Below the pieces are notes generated by a model. It was not told where the DNA came from. It did no database searches and was given only the letters and a program-made list of their open reading frames with translations. A stretch of DNA of 64,000 bases. Origin: Sulfitobacter geojensis. GTDB lineage: Bacteria > Pseudomonadota > Alphaproteobacteria > Rhodobacterales > Rhodobacteraceae. The first letter of the stretch is position 1. Every line of letters starts with the position of its first letter. The translations under genes and the position numbers were made by a program. This document shows positions 1 through 9,013 of this stretch, one piece after another. The stretch is taken from assembly GCF_000622325.1 (NCBI RefSeq), contig NZ_JASE01000005.1, positions 2,604,001 through 2,668,000 of the forward strand. The letters run 5' to 3'.

Positions 1-67
1 TTGGCGCGGCCAACAGACTGGCCAGCAAAATTGCGGCGAAGAGTACAATAAGAACAGTGGTTTGCAT
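1..67 (-). CDS. N-terminus of a membrane-anchored or secreted protein (partial)
   Basis: Only the first 22 codons lie in the window. They begin with MQTTVLIVLFAAILLASLLA, an uncharged hydrophobic segment that could be a signal peptide or a single membrane anchor. The ATG at 67 is preceded on the minus strand by AAGG about 8 bases upstream, a usable ribosome binding site. It lies 91 bases downstream of the AlkC-like gene in the same orientation, so it may belong to that transcript. The function cannot be judged from this fragment. Confidence 0.55.
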   Translation of the reverse strand, partial: MQTTVLIVLFAAILLASLLAAP

Positions 68-158
68 GGGCTTGCCTTGTGATAACGGGTGACCGCCCAG
101 CTTTAGCCGTCAACGGGCAAAGCGACCACTGATGATCGCCCTGGTCCCGCAAATGTGA

Positions 159-1310
159 TCAGCTCGAGGCGGTCAAGTCGAATGTCGCGCGGGCCAGATC
201 CTGTCCGTTGACCTGTAAAACCACCTCATGCGGCCCCGGATAAAGTGTAAAAGTCGTGGCCTCGCCCTTGAGGAAGTGGGCCTTTGACAGGCTCAGCGGT
301 CGGCCTGCTTTGATCTCTGCCACCTTGAGTTTGAACACCTTCTCGGCCGTTTTGCCCCCGCCCCGCGCAAAGCGGATACGGTAATCCACCATCACCGGCA
401 GGTCCTGATCTGCTGACAACTCACAGCTGATCGCCACCCGCTCGCCAATGGCATAGCGATCAGCCCCCAGTGTCAGCGCAGCGCGTACCGGCACATCACC
501 GCGATAACCTAACAGCGCTAACGCCCCTGCGTGCCCTTGTTTCACCAGAACCCGCAGCGCGTGGCGAGTCATCCACGCCAGTTCTTTTGCATCTTGCCGG
601 CCCGCGCGCGCCCAATCCTGTAGCAGTCCGATCACCACATCAGGCTCTGTTTTCGCGATATCATTCAAATGGTTCGCAACGGATCGCGTGACATAGCGCG
701 TATCATCCGCGTGCAGATGTTCCAGAAATGGCACCCGCTGGGCGGTCTCAAGCGTGACCGACTTGGCCCAAGGCAGGCGCGGACGTGTGCCCTCGGATAC
801 CAGACGGCGCACGTGGTAGTTATCGTCGCGCGCCCAACTGTCCAGACGGCCCAAGGTTTCCTCGGGCCAACGGTTCAGGAAGGGACGGATATAGAACTCC
901 ATCGAAAAGCGCTTGGTCGCTTCATAAAGCAGATCAAGTGCGCGATCGCGGTGGGTCTCAAGCCCGTGACGCACCGCCAGAATACCCGGCAAAGCATGGA
1001 TGAAACGGCCGAAATCATCATCGCGCAAGGCCGGATCAAGGGGCGCGGGCATCGCGGCCTGCAACTGGTCTGCCATTGTCGGGAAATCCGGTGCCAGCTG
1101 ACTTTCAAGGCAGTCGGCCATCCATTCCAGACGCTCCATCAACTCGCGTTCGCCAAAGCCCGACAACACGTCGGCCTGAAAGCGCGCGGCATCAAAATCC
1201 GGCAATCCGGCAGCAATTTCTGCTGCCAGATCACCGATAGAGTCGGCATTGAACAGATGGTCCTTTAGCGAGAATTTTTCGGTCGTATTCTCGCCTGCAT
1301 TCCCAGCCAT
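159..1310 (-). CDS. AlkC-type DNA alkylation repair glycosylase with C-terminal Ig-like domain
   Basis: The 383-residue protein has an alpha-helical HEAT-like body (about residues 20-270). It contains the stretch RFSMEFYIRPFLNRWPEETL and then HVRRLVSEGTRPRLPWA, which I recognise as typical of the AlkC branch of the AlkC/AlkD non-base-flipping glycosylases that remove N3-alkylated bases. Residues about 275-380 are beta-rich, matching the Ig-like domain described in some AlkC proteins. It starts 5 bases after the stop of the SDR gene, so the two are probably co-transcribed. Family assignment is firm; lesion specificity is inferred. Confidence 0.85.
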   Translation of the reverse strand: MAGNAGENTTEKFSLKDHLFNADSIGDLAAEIAAGLPDFDAARFQADVLSGFGERELMERLEWMADCLESQLAPDFPTMADQLQAAMPAPLDPALRDDDFGRFIHALPGILAVRHGLETHRDRALDLLYEATKRFSMEFYIRPFLNRWPEETLGRLDSWARDDNYHVRRLVSEGTRPRLPWAKSVTLETAQRVPFLEHLHADDTRYVTRSVANHLNDIAKTEPDVVIGLLQDWARAGRQDAKELAWMTRHALRVLVKQGHAGALALLGYRGDVPVRAALTLGADRYAIGERVAISCELSADQDLPVMVDYRIRFARGGGKTAEKVFKLKVAEIKAGRPLSLSKAHFLKGEATTFTLYPGPHEVVLQVNGQDLARATFDLTASS

Positions 1311-1315
1311 CCCGA

Positions 1316-2095
1316 TTACATCGTGATGTTGGTTGCACCGCCATCCAGCAACAGGTTTTGCCCCACGATGAACCCCGCGTGGGTCGAACAGAGGAAGGCA
1401 CAGGCCGCGCCGAATTCCTGACGGGTGCCGTAACGGCCCGCCGGAATGGTTGCGGCGCGTTCACTACGCGCATCCTCAAGCGAGATGTTGCGCGATTTAA
1501 CCACCGCCCCGTCCAACGCATCAGCGCGGTCCGTGGCGTGAATACCCGGCAACAGGTTGTTGATTGTGACACCGGATCCCGCAACCTGACGCGAGGTGCC
1601 CGCGACATAGCCGGTCAAACCGGTGCGAGCCGAATTGCTCAGGCCCAGCACGCCAATCGGCGCGCGCACGGATTGCGACGTGATGTTTACGACGCGGCCC
1701 CAGCCACGGTCCATCATGCCAGGCACCAACGCTTTGATCAGGGCAATCGGGGCCAGCATATTGGCGTCCAATGCCTTGATGAAATCTTCGCGGTCCCAGT
1801 CGGACCACATGCCCGGAGGGGGGCCGCCCGCATTGTTGACCAGAATATCCACATCCGCCGCTGCCGCGATCACCGCGGCCTGACCTTCGTCGGTCGCGAC
1901 ATCCGCCGCTACCGTTGTGACGTTTACACCATAGGTGCTGCGCAAGCGCTCGGCTGACGCCTCAAGCGCCTCTGCGCCGCGGGCGTTCATCACCAGATTG
2001 ACACCAGCCTCTGCCAGCGCTTCGGCACAGCCCAGCCCCAGCCCTTTGGATGATGCACATACCAGTGCGGTTTTGCCTTTGATCCCTAAATCCAT
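1316..2095 (-). CDS. SDR-family oxidoreductase lacking the canonical Tyr/Lys pair
   Basis: A 259-residue Rossmann-fold short-chain dehydrogenase. The dinucleotide loop is CASSKGLGLG (13-22, not the usual TGxxxGIG), NNAG is at 87-90 and the VVNITS strand at 135-140. At the position of the catalytic YxxxK the sequence reads SNSAR (153-157), so Tyr is replaced by Ser and Lys by Arg. This matches an atypical SDR group related to 3-oxoacyl-ACP reductase that lacks a perfect catalytic tetrad. Annotation as a ketoacyl reductase would therefore be unsafe. The start has a GGAGGA site 8 bases upstream. It lies directly ahead of the AlkC-like gene. Confidence 0.85.
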   Translation of the reverse strand: MDLGIKGKTALVCASSKGLGLGCAEALAEAGVNLVMNARGAEALEASAERLRSTYGVNVTTVAADVATDEGQAAVIAAAADVDILVNNAGGPPPGMWSDWDREDFIKALDANMLAPIALIKALVPGMMDRGWGRVVNITSQSVRAPIGVLGLSNSARTGLTGYVAGTSRQVAGSGVTINNLLPGIHATDRADALDGAVVKSRNISLEDARSERAATIPAGRYGTRQEFGAACAFLCSTHAGFIVGQNLLLDGGATNITM

Positions 2096-2233
2096 TTCGC
2101 GATTCCTCCGTTATGATTTCCACAGACCTATCATGCTGATCGACAGCCGCCAGCAAAACACCGCAGGCTTGACCCACCCCTGTCACAATCCTAGCCTAGG
2201 GCACGCGCATCCCGTCAAAGATTTAGGATCACG
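2096..2233. promoter_or_regulatory. Divergent intergenic region (SDR / Hint protein)
   Basis: These 138 bases separate the start of the minus-strand SDR gene from the plus-strand Hint gene, so both promoters must lie here. I could not pick convincing -35/-10 pairs. AGGA precedes the Hint start at a 6-base spacing. Confidence 0.4.
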
Positions 2234-3247
2234 ATGGCCCGTTCAAGACCCGCCCCCGCGCAAGTTCTGCCGGTCTACCGCGCAGAGGATTTCGTGGCCT
2301 CGGACGGGGCGAACATGGGCGATGCTTTGTCCTTCGCCAGTGAACTTATCCTTGATGACATCTATGAACTGCCTTTTGGCACAGCCCCGCTGCGACTGGG
2401 CGTGCTGGCCGGTCAGGACACCCATTTTCGCATTTCCCCGGACAGCGAAACCGGCACAGCGCGCGCGACGCTGGTGCTCGACAGCGCGCTCAGCTTCATG
2501 TCCGATGATGGTGGCATGCATGACGCGCTGCTGATGGTCGAAGTCGACAGCGACGGCAATGCCGCGCAGATCTATCTGGTGCCTCTGACAGCGCTGCGCA
2601 GCGGCGTTGAATACCGGCTTGTCGGTATTGATACCGACACCGCGCGCCAGAAATTCGCGCAAGTCGCCTGCGTATCGTTTACACGCGGCACCCATATCAC
2701 CCTGTCGTCCGGTGAACAGCGCCTGATCGAAAACCTGAACATCGGGGACCGCATTTTGACGCGCGATGACGGCGTGCAGGCCGTACGTTGGATCGGGCAG
2801 ACCACCGTGCGCGCCGTTGGTGATTTCGCCCCGATCAAGATACAGGCCGGCACTTTGAACAACGAACACGACCTGATCGTCAGCCCCGATCACCGCCTGT
2901 TCATCTATCAACGCAGTGATGAGGTGGGCGCAGGGCGTGCGGAAATTCTGGTCAAGGCGCGTCATCTGGTGAACGGGTCATCTGTCACGGTGATGGACGG
3001 CGGTTTTGTCGATTATTTCCAATTGCTGTTTGACAGCCACCAGATCGTCTATGCCGAAGGCATCGCCGCCGAGACCATGTTGATCGACACACGCACCAAA
3101 CCTGTGTTGCCGGATGAATTATCCGCCAGCCTTGGTGACGTCATTCCGGGCCACTCCGACCTGCCGCATGCAGGGCTTGACGTGAGCGAGGCGATGCTCG
3201 ACCGGCCTGATATGGCCGAATTGCTGCGCAAGGCGTCGACACGCTAA
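2234..3247 (+). CDS. Hint (Hedgehog/intein) domain protein
   Basis: A 337-residue protein with a beta-rich N-terminal part (1-145) and a Hint domain (about 146-290). The domain start reads CVSFTRGTHI (146-155), followed by IENLNIGDRILTRDDGVQAV and SPDHRLFI (217-224), the block with the conserved histidine. In most bacterial Hint proteins the nucleophile directly precedes F-x-x-G-T; here that residue is Ser148, with a Cys two positions earlier. Such proteins are common in roseobacters and are often secreted by type I systems or self-cleaving. No signal peptide or glycine-rich repeats are visible. Function unknown; domain assignment firm. Confidence 0.8.
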   Translation: MARSRPAPAQVLPVYRAEDFVASDGANMGDALSFASELILDDIYELPFGTAPLRLGVLAGQDTHFRISPDSETGTARATLVLDSALSFMSDDGGMHDALLMVEVDSDGNAAQIYLVPLTALRSGVEYRLVGIDTDTARQKFAQVACVSFTRGTHITLSSGEQRLIENLNIGDRILTRDDGVQAVRWIGQTTVRAVGDFAPIKIQAGTLNNEHDLIVSPDHRLFIYQRSDEVGAGRAEILVKARHLVNGSSVTVMDGGFVDYFQLLFDSHQIVYAEGIAAETMLIDTRTKPVLPDELSASLGDVIPGHSDLPHAGLDVSEAMLDRPDMAELLRKASTR

Positions 3248-3321
3248 ACCGTGCCCTGCCGGTTTCCGACGCAGCGTCCCCTTTCTGCGGGTCTGGCTTT
3301 TCAAAGCAACTGCTCGCAATA

Positions 3322-3341
3322 CTCCCGTCACAAAACGGGAG
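3322..3341 (+). promoter_or_regulatory. Leader hairpin that includes the ribosome binding site
   Basis: CTCCCGT (3322-3328), a CACAAA loop and ACGGGAG (3335-3341) form a perfect 7-bp stem. The 3' arm is the GGGAG Shine-Dalgarno sequence of the gene starting at 3348, so folding would hide the ribosome site. Regulation by this hairpin is an inference. Confidence 0.45.
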
Positions 3342-3347
3342 AGAACC

Positions 3348-4505
3348 ATGGCCGACTTCGACATCATCATCTACGGCGCGACCGGATTTACCGGCCGTCT
3401 GGTCGCTGAATACATCCACAACACCTATCCTGATCTCGCATGGGCGATGGCGGGGCGTAGTGGCGCGAAACTGGCGCAGGTGCGCGACGAAATGGGCCTG
3501 CCCGCAGATACCCCGCTGGTCGAGGCCGATGCGTCAGACCCTGCCAGCCTTGACGCGATGGTTGCGCGCACGAAATGTGTGATCACCACGGTCGGCCCTT
3601 ACCTGCTGTATGGCGAACCGCTGGTTGCGGCCTGCGCGGCTTCAGGTACGGATTATGTCGACCTGTCCGGCGAGCCGCCTTTCATGTGGGACATGATCGA
3701 AAAATACGACGCGAAAGCCAAAGAGACCGGTGCCCGCATCGTGCATTCCTGCGGCTTTGATTCCATCCCCTTCGACATGGGCGTCTGGTTCCTGCAACAA
3801 GAAGCGATGAAACGTTTCGGCGCGCCGTTGAAAGACGTCAAAGGCCGCGTGCGCGGCATGAAGGGTACTTTTTCAGGCGGCACCGCAGCGTCGGGCAAGG
3901 AAACCATGAAACTTGCCATGGGCGATCCCGATGTGATGAAAAAGCTGGTGTCGTCCTTTGCGCTGACGCCCGGTTTCGAAGGCCCCAAACAGCCCTACGG
4001 CAACAAACCTTACGAAGACGCGGATTTCGGGATCTGGGTGGCGCCGTTTGTCATGGCGAGCATCAACACCAAAAACGTGCACCGTTCCAACCTGTTGATG
4101 GGGCACCCCTATGGCACAGATTTTACATATGAAGAAATGATGTTCACCGGCAAAGGCGAAAAAGGCGAAGCGATTGCAAACGGCATCGCCAAGTCTGACC
4201 CGATGGCCGACAGCGGGGTCAAACCGGGCGAAGGCCCGTCCAAAGAAGAGCGCGAAAACGGTAGCTATGATCTGATGTTTACCGGCACGTCTGCGGGCGG
4301 CGAGCGCATCATCGTGGGCGTCAAAGGGGACCGCGATCCGGGCTATGGCTCCACCTCGAAGATGTTGACCGAAGCGGCCATGTGTCTGCTGAACGAGGTC
4401 GCTGATGCACCCGGTGGCGTGCTGACTTCTGCCCCTGTGTTCGGACAGGCGATCGTCGACAGGCTGCAAAAAAGCGCCGGCATCACCTTTACCGTCGAGG
4501 CGTAA
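3348..4505 (+). CDS. Saccharopine dehydrogenase-like (trans-acting enoyl reductase type) oxidoreductase
   Basis: A 385-residue protein with an N-terminal Rossmann fold: IIIYGATGFTGRL at 6-18 is the NADP-binding loop. It is followed by TTVGPYLLYGEPLVAACAAS and GTDYVDLSGE, typical of the saccharopine dehydrogenase NADP-binding family and of the trans-acting enoyl reductases related to it. Real saccharopine dehydrogenases act in lysine metabolism. This subgroup has no assigned substrate in most bacteria, and the neighbours give no lysine context. It appears monocistronic, with a leader hairpin before it and a terminator after it. Confidence 0.8.
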   Translation: MADFDIIIYGATGFTGRLVAEYIHNTYPDLAWAMAGRSGAKLAQVRDEMGLPADTPLVEADASDPASLDAMVARTKCVITTVGPYLLYGEPLVAACAASGTDYVDLSGEPPFMWDMIEKYDAKAKETGARIVHSCGFDSIPFDMGVWFLQQEAMKRFGAPLKDVKGRVRGMKGTFSGGTAASGKETMKLAMGDPDVMKKLVSSFALTPGFEGPKQPYGNKPYEDADFGIWVAPFVMASINTKNVHRSNLLMGHPYGTDFTYEEMMFTGKGEKGEAIANGIAKSDPMADSGVKPGEGPSKEERENGSYDLMFTGTSAGGERIIVGVKGDRDPGYGSTSKMLTEAAMCLLNEVADAPGGVLTSAPVFGQAIVDRLQKSAGITFTVEA

Positions 4506-4510
4506 GACGA

Positions 4511-4545
4511 GAAACGGGGGCCGGTGCCGCCCTGCCCCCGTTTTC
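4511..4545 (+). terminator. Rho-independent terminator
   Basis: GAAACGGGGGC (4511-4521) pairs with GCCCCCGTTTTC (4534-4545), followed by a short T-rich tail. It lies 6 bases after the stop of the saccharopine dehydrogenase-like gene, as expected for its terminator. Confidence 0.75.
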
Positions 4546-4722
4546 ATTTACCGCGCGCGCAGCCCGTTTGGCCACCCAACGGACCGTGCCGAGCGCCCCC
4601 AACCCTTGCCACCACGCGTATCTAAGGTATGAGTACCGCCGGTGTACCCGTGCGGACAAATACCCCTTTGTTCACTGGTCATGGGTGACTTCACTCGAAT
4701 TACATCAGGACCGTGACATCAG

Positions 4723-6342
4723 ATGCTGGACACCACCACAAACCGCCCCGAGCTGCCGCCAGAGATCGCGCGCCGGCGGACCTTTGCCATTATCAGTCAC
4801 CCTGACGCAGGTAAAACCACGCTGACGGAAAAGTTCCTGCTGTTCGGCGGGGCGATCCAGATGGCCGGTCAGGTCCGCGCCAAAGGCGAAGCCCGCCGCA
4901 CGCGCTCCGACTTTATGGCGATGGAAAAGGACCGCGGCATTTCGGTTTCGGCCTCTGCCATGTCGTTCGATTTCACCAGCAAAGACAACGTGTTCCGTTT
5001 CAATCTGGTCGACACGCCCGGCCACTCCGACTTTTCCGAAGACACTTACCGCACGCTGACTGCGGTCGATGCTGCGGTGATGGTGATCGACGGGGCCAAA
5101 GGCGTTGAAAGCCAGACGCAGAAACTGTTCGAAGTCTGCCGCATGCGCGATCTGCCGATCCTGACGTTTTGTAACAAGATGGACCGTGAAAGCCGCGACG
5201 TTTTCGAAATTATCGACGAAATCCAGCAGAACCTTGCCATTGACGTCACCCCCGCCAGCTGGCCCATCGGCGTGGGCCGCGATTTTATCGGGTGTTACGA
5301 TATCCTGCGCGACCGGTTGGAATTGATGGACCGCGCGGATCGCAACAAAGTATCCGAATCTATCGAAATCAACGGGCTGGATGACCCCAAGCTGGCCGAA
5401 CATGTGCCGGCTGCACTGCTTGAAAAGCTCCGCGAAGATCTTGAAATGGTGCGCGAGCTGATGCCGCCGCTGGACGCGGAGTTGATGGCCGAAGGGTCGC
5501 TGACCCCGATCTGGTTCGGCTCTGCGATCAACTCCTTCGGGGTGAAGGAACTGATGGAAGGCATCGCCAAATTCGGGCCCGAGCCGCAGATCCAGAAGGC
5601 CGAGCCACGCCAGATCCTGCCGGAAGAAAACAAGGTTTCCGGCTTTGTTTTCAAGGTTCAGGCGAATATGGACCCTAAACACCGCGACCGCGTTGCGTTT
5701 GTGCGCCTTGCCTCGGGCCACTTTCAGCGCGGCATGAAAATGACCCATGTGCGCACCAAGAAACCGATGGCGATCACCAATCCGGTGATGTTCCTTGCCT
5801 CGGACCGCGAACTGGCCGAAGAAGCATGGGCCGGCGACATTATCGGCATTCCCAACCACGGCCAATTGCGCATCGGTGACACGTTAACCGAAGGGGAAGC
5901 TTTGCGCGTTACAGGTATCCCGTCCTTTGCGCCCGAACTCCTCCAAGGCGTGCGTGCGGGCGACCCGTTAAAGTCGAAGCATCTGGAAAAAGCCCTGATG
6001 CAATTTGCCGAAGAAGGTGCCGCGAAAGTCTTTAAACCCTCCATCGGCTCCGGCTTTGTCGTGGGGGTGGTAGGCCAGTTGCAGTTCGAGGTTCTCGCCA
6101 GCCGGATCGAGCTGGAATATGGCTTGCCCGTACGGTTTGAACAATCACAATTCACCTCTGCGCGCTGGGTGAACGGGGACAAGCCTGCGGTGGACAAATT
6201 CACCCAAGCCAACCCGCAACATATCGCCCACGACCATGACGGCGACATTGTTTACCTGACCCGCCTACAGTGGGACATTGATCGGGTCGAACGAGACTAT
6301 CCCGATGTGCGCCTGACCTCGACCAAGGAAATGATGGTGTGA
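4723..6342 (+). CDS. prfC: Peptide chain release factor 3
   Basis: The 539-residue translational GTPase recycles RF1/RF2 from the ribosome after termination. The G motifs are in place: SHPDAGKTT (25-33, P-loop), DTPGH (97-101) and NKMD (151-154). The segment RTRSDFMAMEKDRGISVSAS (59-78) is characteristic of RF3 rather than EF-G. Length fits the family. No strong ribosome site precedes the ATG, but this start gives the usual N-terminus before the G domain. Its last codons overlap the next gene by 4 bases. Confidence 0.97.
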   Translation: MLDTTTNRPELPPEIARRRTFAIISHPDAGKTTLTEKFLLFGGAIQMAGQVRAKGEARRTRSDFMAMEKDRGISVSASAMSFDFTSKDNVFRFNLVDTPGHSDFSEDTYRTLTAVDAAVMVIDGAKGVESQTQKLFEVCRMRDLPILTFCNKMDRESRDVFEIIDEIQQNLAIDVTPASWPIGVGRDFIGCYDILRDRLELMDRADRNKVSESIEINGLDDPKLAEHVPAALLEKLREDLEMVRELMPPLDAELMAEGSLTPIWFGSAINSFGVKELMEGIAKFGPEPQIQKAEPRQILPEENKVSGFVFKVQANMDPKHRDRVAFVRLASGHFQRGMKMTHVRTKKPMAITNPVMFLASDRELAEEAWAGDIIGIPNHGQLRIGDTLTEGEALRVTGIPSFAPELLQGVRAGDPLKSKHLEKALMQFAEEGAAKVFKPSIGSGFVVGVVGQLQFEVLASRIELEYGLPVRFEQSQFTSARWVNGDKPAVDKFTQANPQHIAHDHDGDIVYLTRLQWDIDRVERDYPDVRLTSTKEMMV

Positions 6343-7259
6343 CAGCGACTTGGGGGATCAGCGCCACGATCCTCGCGCCGGTCCGCGACATTCTGGGGTT
6401 TGCCGCCTACCATCTGGAGGCGGGGGCCCACCGCATCTACATCTATCTGGATGATGACAATCACGCCGCATTTGACGCGCTGAAGGCCCATCCGAAAATC
6501 CGCCCCACCCTGTGTGACGCGGAATGGTGGAAAGGCAAACGACCGAAAAAGCATCAGGTGCGTCAGACACATAACGCAACCCACGCCTATCGCCGTCGTG
6601 CCGAAGTCGACTGGTTGATCCATATGGATGTCGACGAATTTCTGGTCGCAGACCGCCACATCGGGGACGTTCTGGCAGCTTTACCCGCCGACGAAAAAAC
6701 CGCACGCATCCGCCCAATGGAACAGCTTGCCGGTGACGGCACCGCGTTCAAAGCTTTTATCCCCAACGGGCCTGACCGGAACAGGATCGTTGCTGATCTA
6801 TATCCAACTTATGGCACCTATATCAAAGGCGGGTTTTTAAGCCATCTGGCGGGAAAGTGCTTTGTGCGCAGCGGGTTGGACGGGGTGCGCGTGCAAATCC
6901 ACAACGCATTCCAGCACGACGAGATGCTGAAAGGTCCCGAATCCACCCAAGGCATCGATCTTGCCCATTGCCACGCCACATCTTGGGAAAGCTGGTACGC
7001 TGCTTTCCGCTACCGGTTGGAAAAGGGATCGTACCGCCCCGACCTCGCCCCCAACCGTACCCGCGACAAAGGCGGGCTGTCTATGCACGAGCTCTTTGCG
7101 ATGATCGAAGCGGACAGCGGCACCGCAGGGCTCCGCGCATTTTTTGACGAAGTTTGCGCAGATACGCCCGCCTTGCGGGACCGCTTGTCGGCGCATGGCC
7201 TGCTGAAACGGGCGAAACTTGACCTAAATACCACAATTTCCAAGCATTTCCCCAGCTAG
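6339..7259 (+). CDS. Glycosyltransferase family 2-like protein
   Basis: The 306-residue protein starts at a GTG overlapping the prfC stop (GTGA), so its translation is probably coupled to prfC. It shows YIYLDDDNHAAFDALKAHPK near the N-terminus and HMDVDEFL (95-102), the DxD-type acidic motif of these enzymes. Two later histidines in AHCHATSWESWY are also usual for this group, which roseobacters carry in many copies. The acceptor is unknown; surface polysaccharide synthesis is a guess. No membrane segment is seen. Confidence 0.75.
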   Translation: MTATWGISATILAPVRDILGFAAYHLEAGAHRIYIYLDDDNHAAFDALKAHPKIRPTLCDAEWWKGKRPKKHQVRQTHNATHAYRRRAEVDWLIHMDVDEFLVADRHIGDVLAALPADEKTARIRPMEQLAGDGTAFKAFIPNGPDRNRIVADLYPTYGTYIKGGFLSHLAGKCFVRSGLDGVRVQIHNAFQHDEMLKGPESTQGIDLAHCHATSWESWYAAFRYRLEKGSYRPDLAPNRTRDKGGLSMHELFAMIEADSGTAGLRAFFDEVCADTPALRDRLSAHGLLKRAKLDLNTTISKHFPS

Positions 7260-7333
7260 CGGCCCAAAAACGGCGTCAATTTGCGTTCTATTTGACCTAC
7301 ACCGCCCAAGTTGTTATCGGTGCGCAACATGTC

Positions 7334-7354
7334 GCGGCAGGTGCCGCCTTTTGG
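7334..7354 (+). terminator. Possible weak terminator after the glycosyltransferase gene
   Basis: GCGGC (7334-7338), loop AGGT, GCCGC (7343-7347), then CTTTT. The stem is only 5 bp, so this may be fortuitous. Confidence 0.3.
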
Positions 7355-7418
7355 GCCAAGCGGGCCGATATGACTGATGCAGCGGGCCGAAATGAGCGTC
7401 CGCCAAAACCGGACACAT

Positions 7419-8987
7419 ATGACAAAATTTTCTGATCTAAAGCTCAGCCCCAAAGTGCTTAAAGCCATTGAAGAGGCCGGCTACGAAAGCCCCACCCCAA
7501 TTCAGGCGGGTGCTATCCCCCCTGCCCTTGAAGGACGCGATGTTCTTGGGATCGCCCAGACCGGCACCGGCAAGACCGCCAGTTTCACCCTGCCAATGAT
7601 CACCATGCTGGCCCGTGGCCGCGCCCGCGCACGCATGCCGCGTTCATTGGTACTGTGCCCGACGCGTGAACTGGCCGCACAGGTTGCCGAAAACTTTGAT
7701 ACCTATGCCAAGAACGTCAAACTGACCAAGGCCCTGCTGATCGGTGGTGTGTCGTTCAAGGAACAGGACATGGCGATCGACAAAGGTGTCGACGTTCTGA
7801 TCGCCACGCCGGGTCGTTTGCTGGATCATTTCGAACGCGGCAAGCTGATCCTGAATGACGTGAAAATCATGGTGGTGGACGAAGCGGACCGGATGCTCGA
7901 CATGGGGTTCATCCCCGACATCGAACGCATCTTCGGGCTGACGCCGTTCACGCGCCAGACGTTGTTCTTTTCAGCCACCATGGCCCCCGAGATCGAGCGG
8001 ATCACGAATACATTCCTCAGCAACCCTGAACGCATCGAAGTGGCGCGTCAGGCGACGACAAACAAGAACATCACCCAAGGCGTGCTTGAGTTCAAAGCAT
8101 CACGCAAGGACCGTGAAGGGTCCGAAAAGCGCAAGGTGCTGCGCGCATTGATCGACGCCGAAGGCGACAAATGCACAAACGCCATTATCTTTTGCAACCG
8201 CAAGATGGATGTAGATGTCGTTGCCAAGTCATTGAAAAAATATGGCTATGACGCGGCCCCTATCCACGGGGATCTGGATCAAAGCCAGCGTACCAAAACC
8301 CTCGACGGTTTCCGCGAAGGCGCGCTGCGCTTTCTTGTGGCCTCCGATGTGGCGGCGCGCGGGCTGGATGTGCCATCGGTCAGCCACGTCTATAACTTTG
8401 ACGTGCCCAGCCATGCAGAAGACTATGTGCACCGTATCGGGCGCACCGGTCGCGCGGGCCGTGATGGCACAGCGATCATGATCTGTGTGCCGCGCGATGA
8501 AAAGAACCTTGCCGATGTAGAACGTCTGGTTCAGCACGAAATTCCGCGTCTGGAAAACCCGCTTGGCGGCGCGAAGGCCCCTGCAAAGGAAGCCGAAACA
8601 ACCACAGAAGACGCGCCAAAGTCCGAAAAGCCAAAGCGCACACGCTCGCGCAGCCGTAAGTCTGACGCGCCCAAGGCCGAAAATGCGCCGCAACAGGACG
8701 CAACAGCACCGCAGGCAGATAAGGCCGAAACACAGGCGCAGCCTGCCCCAGCAGAGGCCAAGCAAGAGCCTAAAGCAGCTGAGCAGCGCAGCAATAACAG
8801 CCGCGGCGGTTCTCAGGACGGCAGAAAAGACAACAACCGCAACAACAACAGTCGCAGCCGCAATGACAATCGCGGCGGGCGCAACAACAATAATAATAAC
8901 GACCGTGGCGGCAACAGGGTTGTCGGTCTTGGCGATCACACGCCGGAGTTCATCGAATTGAGCTTTGCCGACCGCCCCGACAGCTAA
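7419..8987 (+). CDS. rhlE: RhlE-type DEAD-box RNA helicase
   Basis: I chose the ATG at 7419 (MTKFSDLKLSPKVLKAIEEAG) because family members begin at the Q-motif region; an in-frame start exists at 7377. The 522-residue product has AQTGTGKT (46-53), PTRELAAQ, TPGRLLDHFERG, DEAD (154-157), SATM, HGDLDQSQR and HRIGRTGRAGRDG, the complete core of two RecA-like domains. After about residue 400 it becomes an Ala/Glu/Lys then Arg/Gly/Asn-rich tail with poly-Asn runs, typical of a disordered RNA-binding extension. Such helicases remodel structured RNA in ribosome assembly and decay. It faces the RNase J gene across a shared terminator. Confidence 0.93.
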   Translation: MTKFSDLKLSPKVLKAIEEAGYESPTPIQAGAIPPALEGRDVLGIAQTGTGKTASFTLPMITMLARGRARARMPRSLVLCPTRELAAQVAENFDTYAKNVKLTKALLIGGVSFKEQDMAIDKGVDVLIATPGRLLDHFERGKLILNDVKIMVVDEADRMLDMGFIPDIERIFGLTPFTRQTLFFSATMAPEIERITNTFLSNPERIEVARQATTNKNITQGVLEFKASRKDREGSEKRKVLRALIDAEGDKCTNAIIFCNRKMDVDVVAKSLKKYGYDAAPIHGDLDQSQRTKTLDGFREGALRFLVASDVAARGLDVPSVSHVYNFDVPSHAEDYVHRIGRTGRAGRDGTAIMICVPRDEKNLADVERLVQHEIPRLENPLGGAKAPAKEAETTTEDAPKSEKPKRTRSRSRKSDAPKAENAPQQDATAPQADKAETQAQPAPAEAKQEPKAAEQRSNNSRGGSQDGRKDNNRNNNSRSRNDNRGGRNNNNNNDRGGNRVVGLGDHTPEFIELSFADRPDS

Positions 8988-9013
8988 CAAGCCAGGTCCT
9001 TCCCCTGAATCGA

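Noticed and set aside
2669..3110. Intein
   Set aside because: The Hint domain is in a stand-alone protein with no split housekeeping exteins or C-terminal His-Asn junction, so it is not a splicing intein.
4705..5865. 386-codon minus-strand frame opposite prfC
   Set aside because: Antisense of a conserved GTPase gene; no motif, no ribosome site.
8860..8905. AAC/AAT trinucleotide repeat
   Set aside because: It encodes the poly-Asn part of the helicase tail and is not an independent repeat element.
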